From Oscheius onirici (Eukaryota > Nematoda > Chromadorea > Rhabditida > Rhabditidae), in contig OW051471.1 of NCBI GenBank assembly GCA_932521025.1, forward strand, positions 11,222,001-11,286,000: a stretch of 64,000 nt of DNA, written 5' to 3'. This document shows positions 63,604-64,000 of the stretch, in pieces. Numbering within the stretch: position 1 is the first letter of the stretch; every line of letters starts with the position of its first letter. The position numbers and the translations under genes were made by a program. The notes under the pieces were generated by a model. That model saw only the letters and a list, made by a program, of their open reading frames with translations, had not been told where the DNA came from and did not search any database.

Positions 63604-64000
63604 GCCATTGAAGCTAACAAACAACTGGACAAGACTGAGGCCCAGGAGATGACAGACGCTGAAAATGAGATTGCCGTGGAAAGTCGAAGATTGCTCAGTG
63701 AAATACTGGATATAGTTTAGTTTAGGTTCTCTGAACAATGTAGCTTTTAAGATTGTAGAGGAGGGAATGGAGTTCGTCGAGGCAGAAGTCGAAGAGCTGA
63801 GGAGGGTTGACGTTCTGACTTCCATCGACAAAGGAATAAACGAGCGAATGGCCGTTTCGCTGAAGAACACACAGAAGATGCTTTCCTAAAACAATTTTCC
63901 CAAACATTAATTTTTCAGCTCCATAAATTGATATACGATTTCATAGCGGAATCTAGGAATATCGAGGATTCCGGTGATTTCGAGCAGCAATTGGAGAATT
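63604..64000 (+). CDS. Coiled-coil protein, partial, runs off the right edge
   Basis: Exons 63604-63714 and 63752-63853 (phase 0), then from 63919, read AIEANKQLDKTEAQEMTDAE, IVEEGMEFVEAEVEELRRVD and IYDFIAESRNIEDSGDFEQQ. High Glu/Lys/Leu content with heptad-like spacing suggests a long helix. If the donor at 63854 is not used, the frame stops at TAA 63886. Start and end are outside or unresolved; no family recognised. Confidence 0.5.

Noticed and set aside
1-64000. CRISPR array, bacterial operon or prophage
   Set aside because: No regularly spaced repeats with unique spacers, and genes are spliced with nematode-type introns, so a prokaryotic origin is excluded.

Overview
The window is nematode nuclear DNA, most likely from a rhabditid. 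Genes have many exons and short introns, and acceptors are almost always TTTTCAG-like. Some ATGs sit directly behind a TTTCAG, as expected for spliced-leader trans-splicing. Nematode-type families are present: a decayed SSP-type major sperm protein gene, a PAN/ZP cuticle-type protein, 7TM chemoreceptors, an expanded C2H2 family and phospholipase A2-like small secreted proteins.

Layout. At 0-7 kb (plus): the last exon of a membrane protein, a LINE scrap, a divergent single-finger GATA factor, a NYN-like protein carrying a long-TIR MITE in an intron, and a MADF protein. At 7-12 kb (minus): a 13-exon PAN/ZP transmembrane protein. At 12-15 kb (plus): a four-pass membrane protein, a LINE 3' fragment and an Ala/Thr-rich secreted protein. 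At 15.5-20.3 kb (minus): a 13-exon SLC6 transporter of GABA-transporter type. At 20-23.3 kb: tRNA-like sequences and a LINE copy with an inverted 5' part. At 23.5-29 kb: a small PAN-like secreted protein, an SSP pseudogene and several unrecognised, partly broken genes. At 29-32 kb: an LDLa protein (plus) whose 3' end overlaps that of a Cys-loop receptor (minus). At 32.7-38 kb: a second LDLa protein, then a 12-exon minus-strand gene with a clear CENP-C motif, which I read as the CENP-C/HCP-4 homologue. Its 1.9 kb intron holds a Cys-rich secreted protein gene and a broken secreted-type gene.

At 38-47.7 kb there is a mosaic of decayed exons. At least three partial copies of a superfamily 1 (UPF1/NAM7-type) helicase are interleaved with a dispersed repeat (called R1 here) that also sits twice in the Cys-loop receptor gene. 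At 47.9-50.1 kb lies a tandem C2H2 gene with stop codons and a frameshift. It is followed by a broken phosphate transporter, a receptor L-domain protein, a 7TM chemoreceptor, several small or decayed genes, a chemoreceptor pseudogene carrying a hAT-like MITE, a tandem pair of phospholipase A2-like secreted proteins, and a coiled-coil gene running off the right edge.

The intact genes do not form a pathway: cell-surface, cuticle and neuronal genes, one transcription factor and one centromere gene lie among much MITE and repeat material. All exon models come from reading splice sites and frame by eye. Frame closure across every exon supports the GATA, NYN-like, MADF, SLC6, CENP-C, Cys-loop receptor, L-domain and chemoreceptor models strongly.
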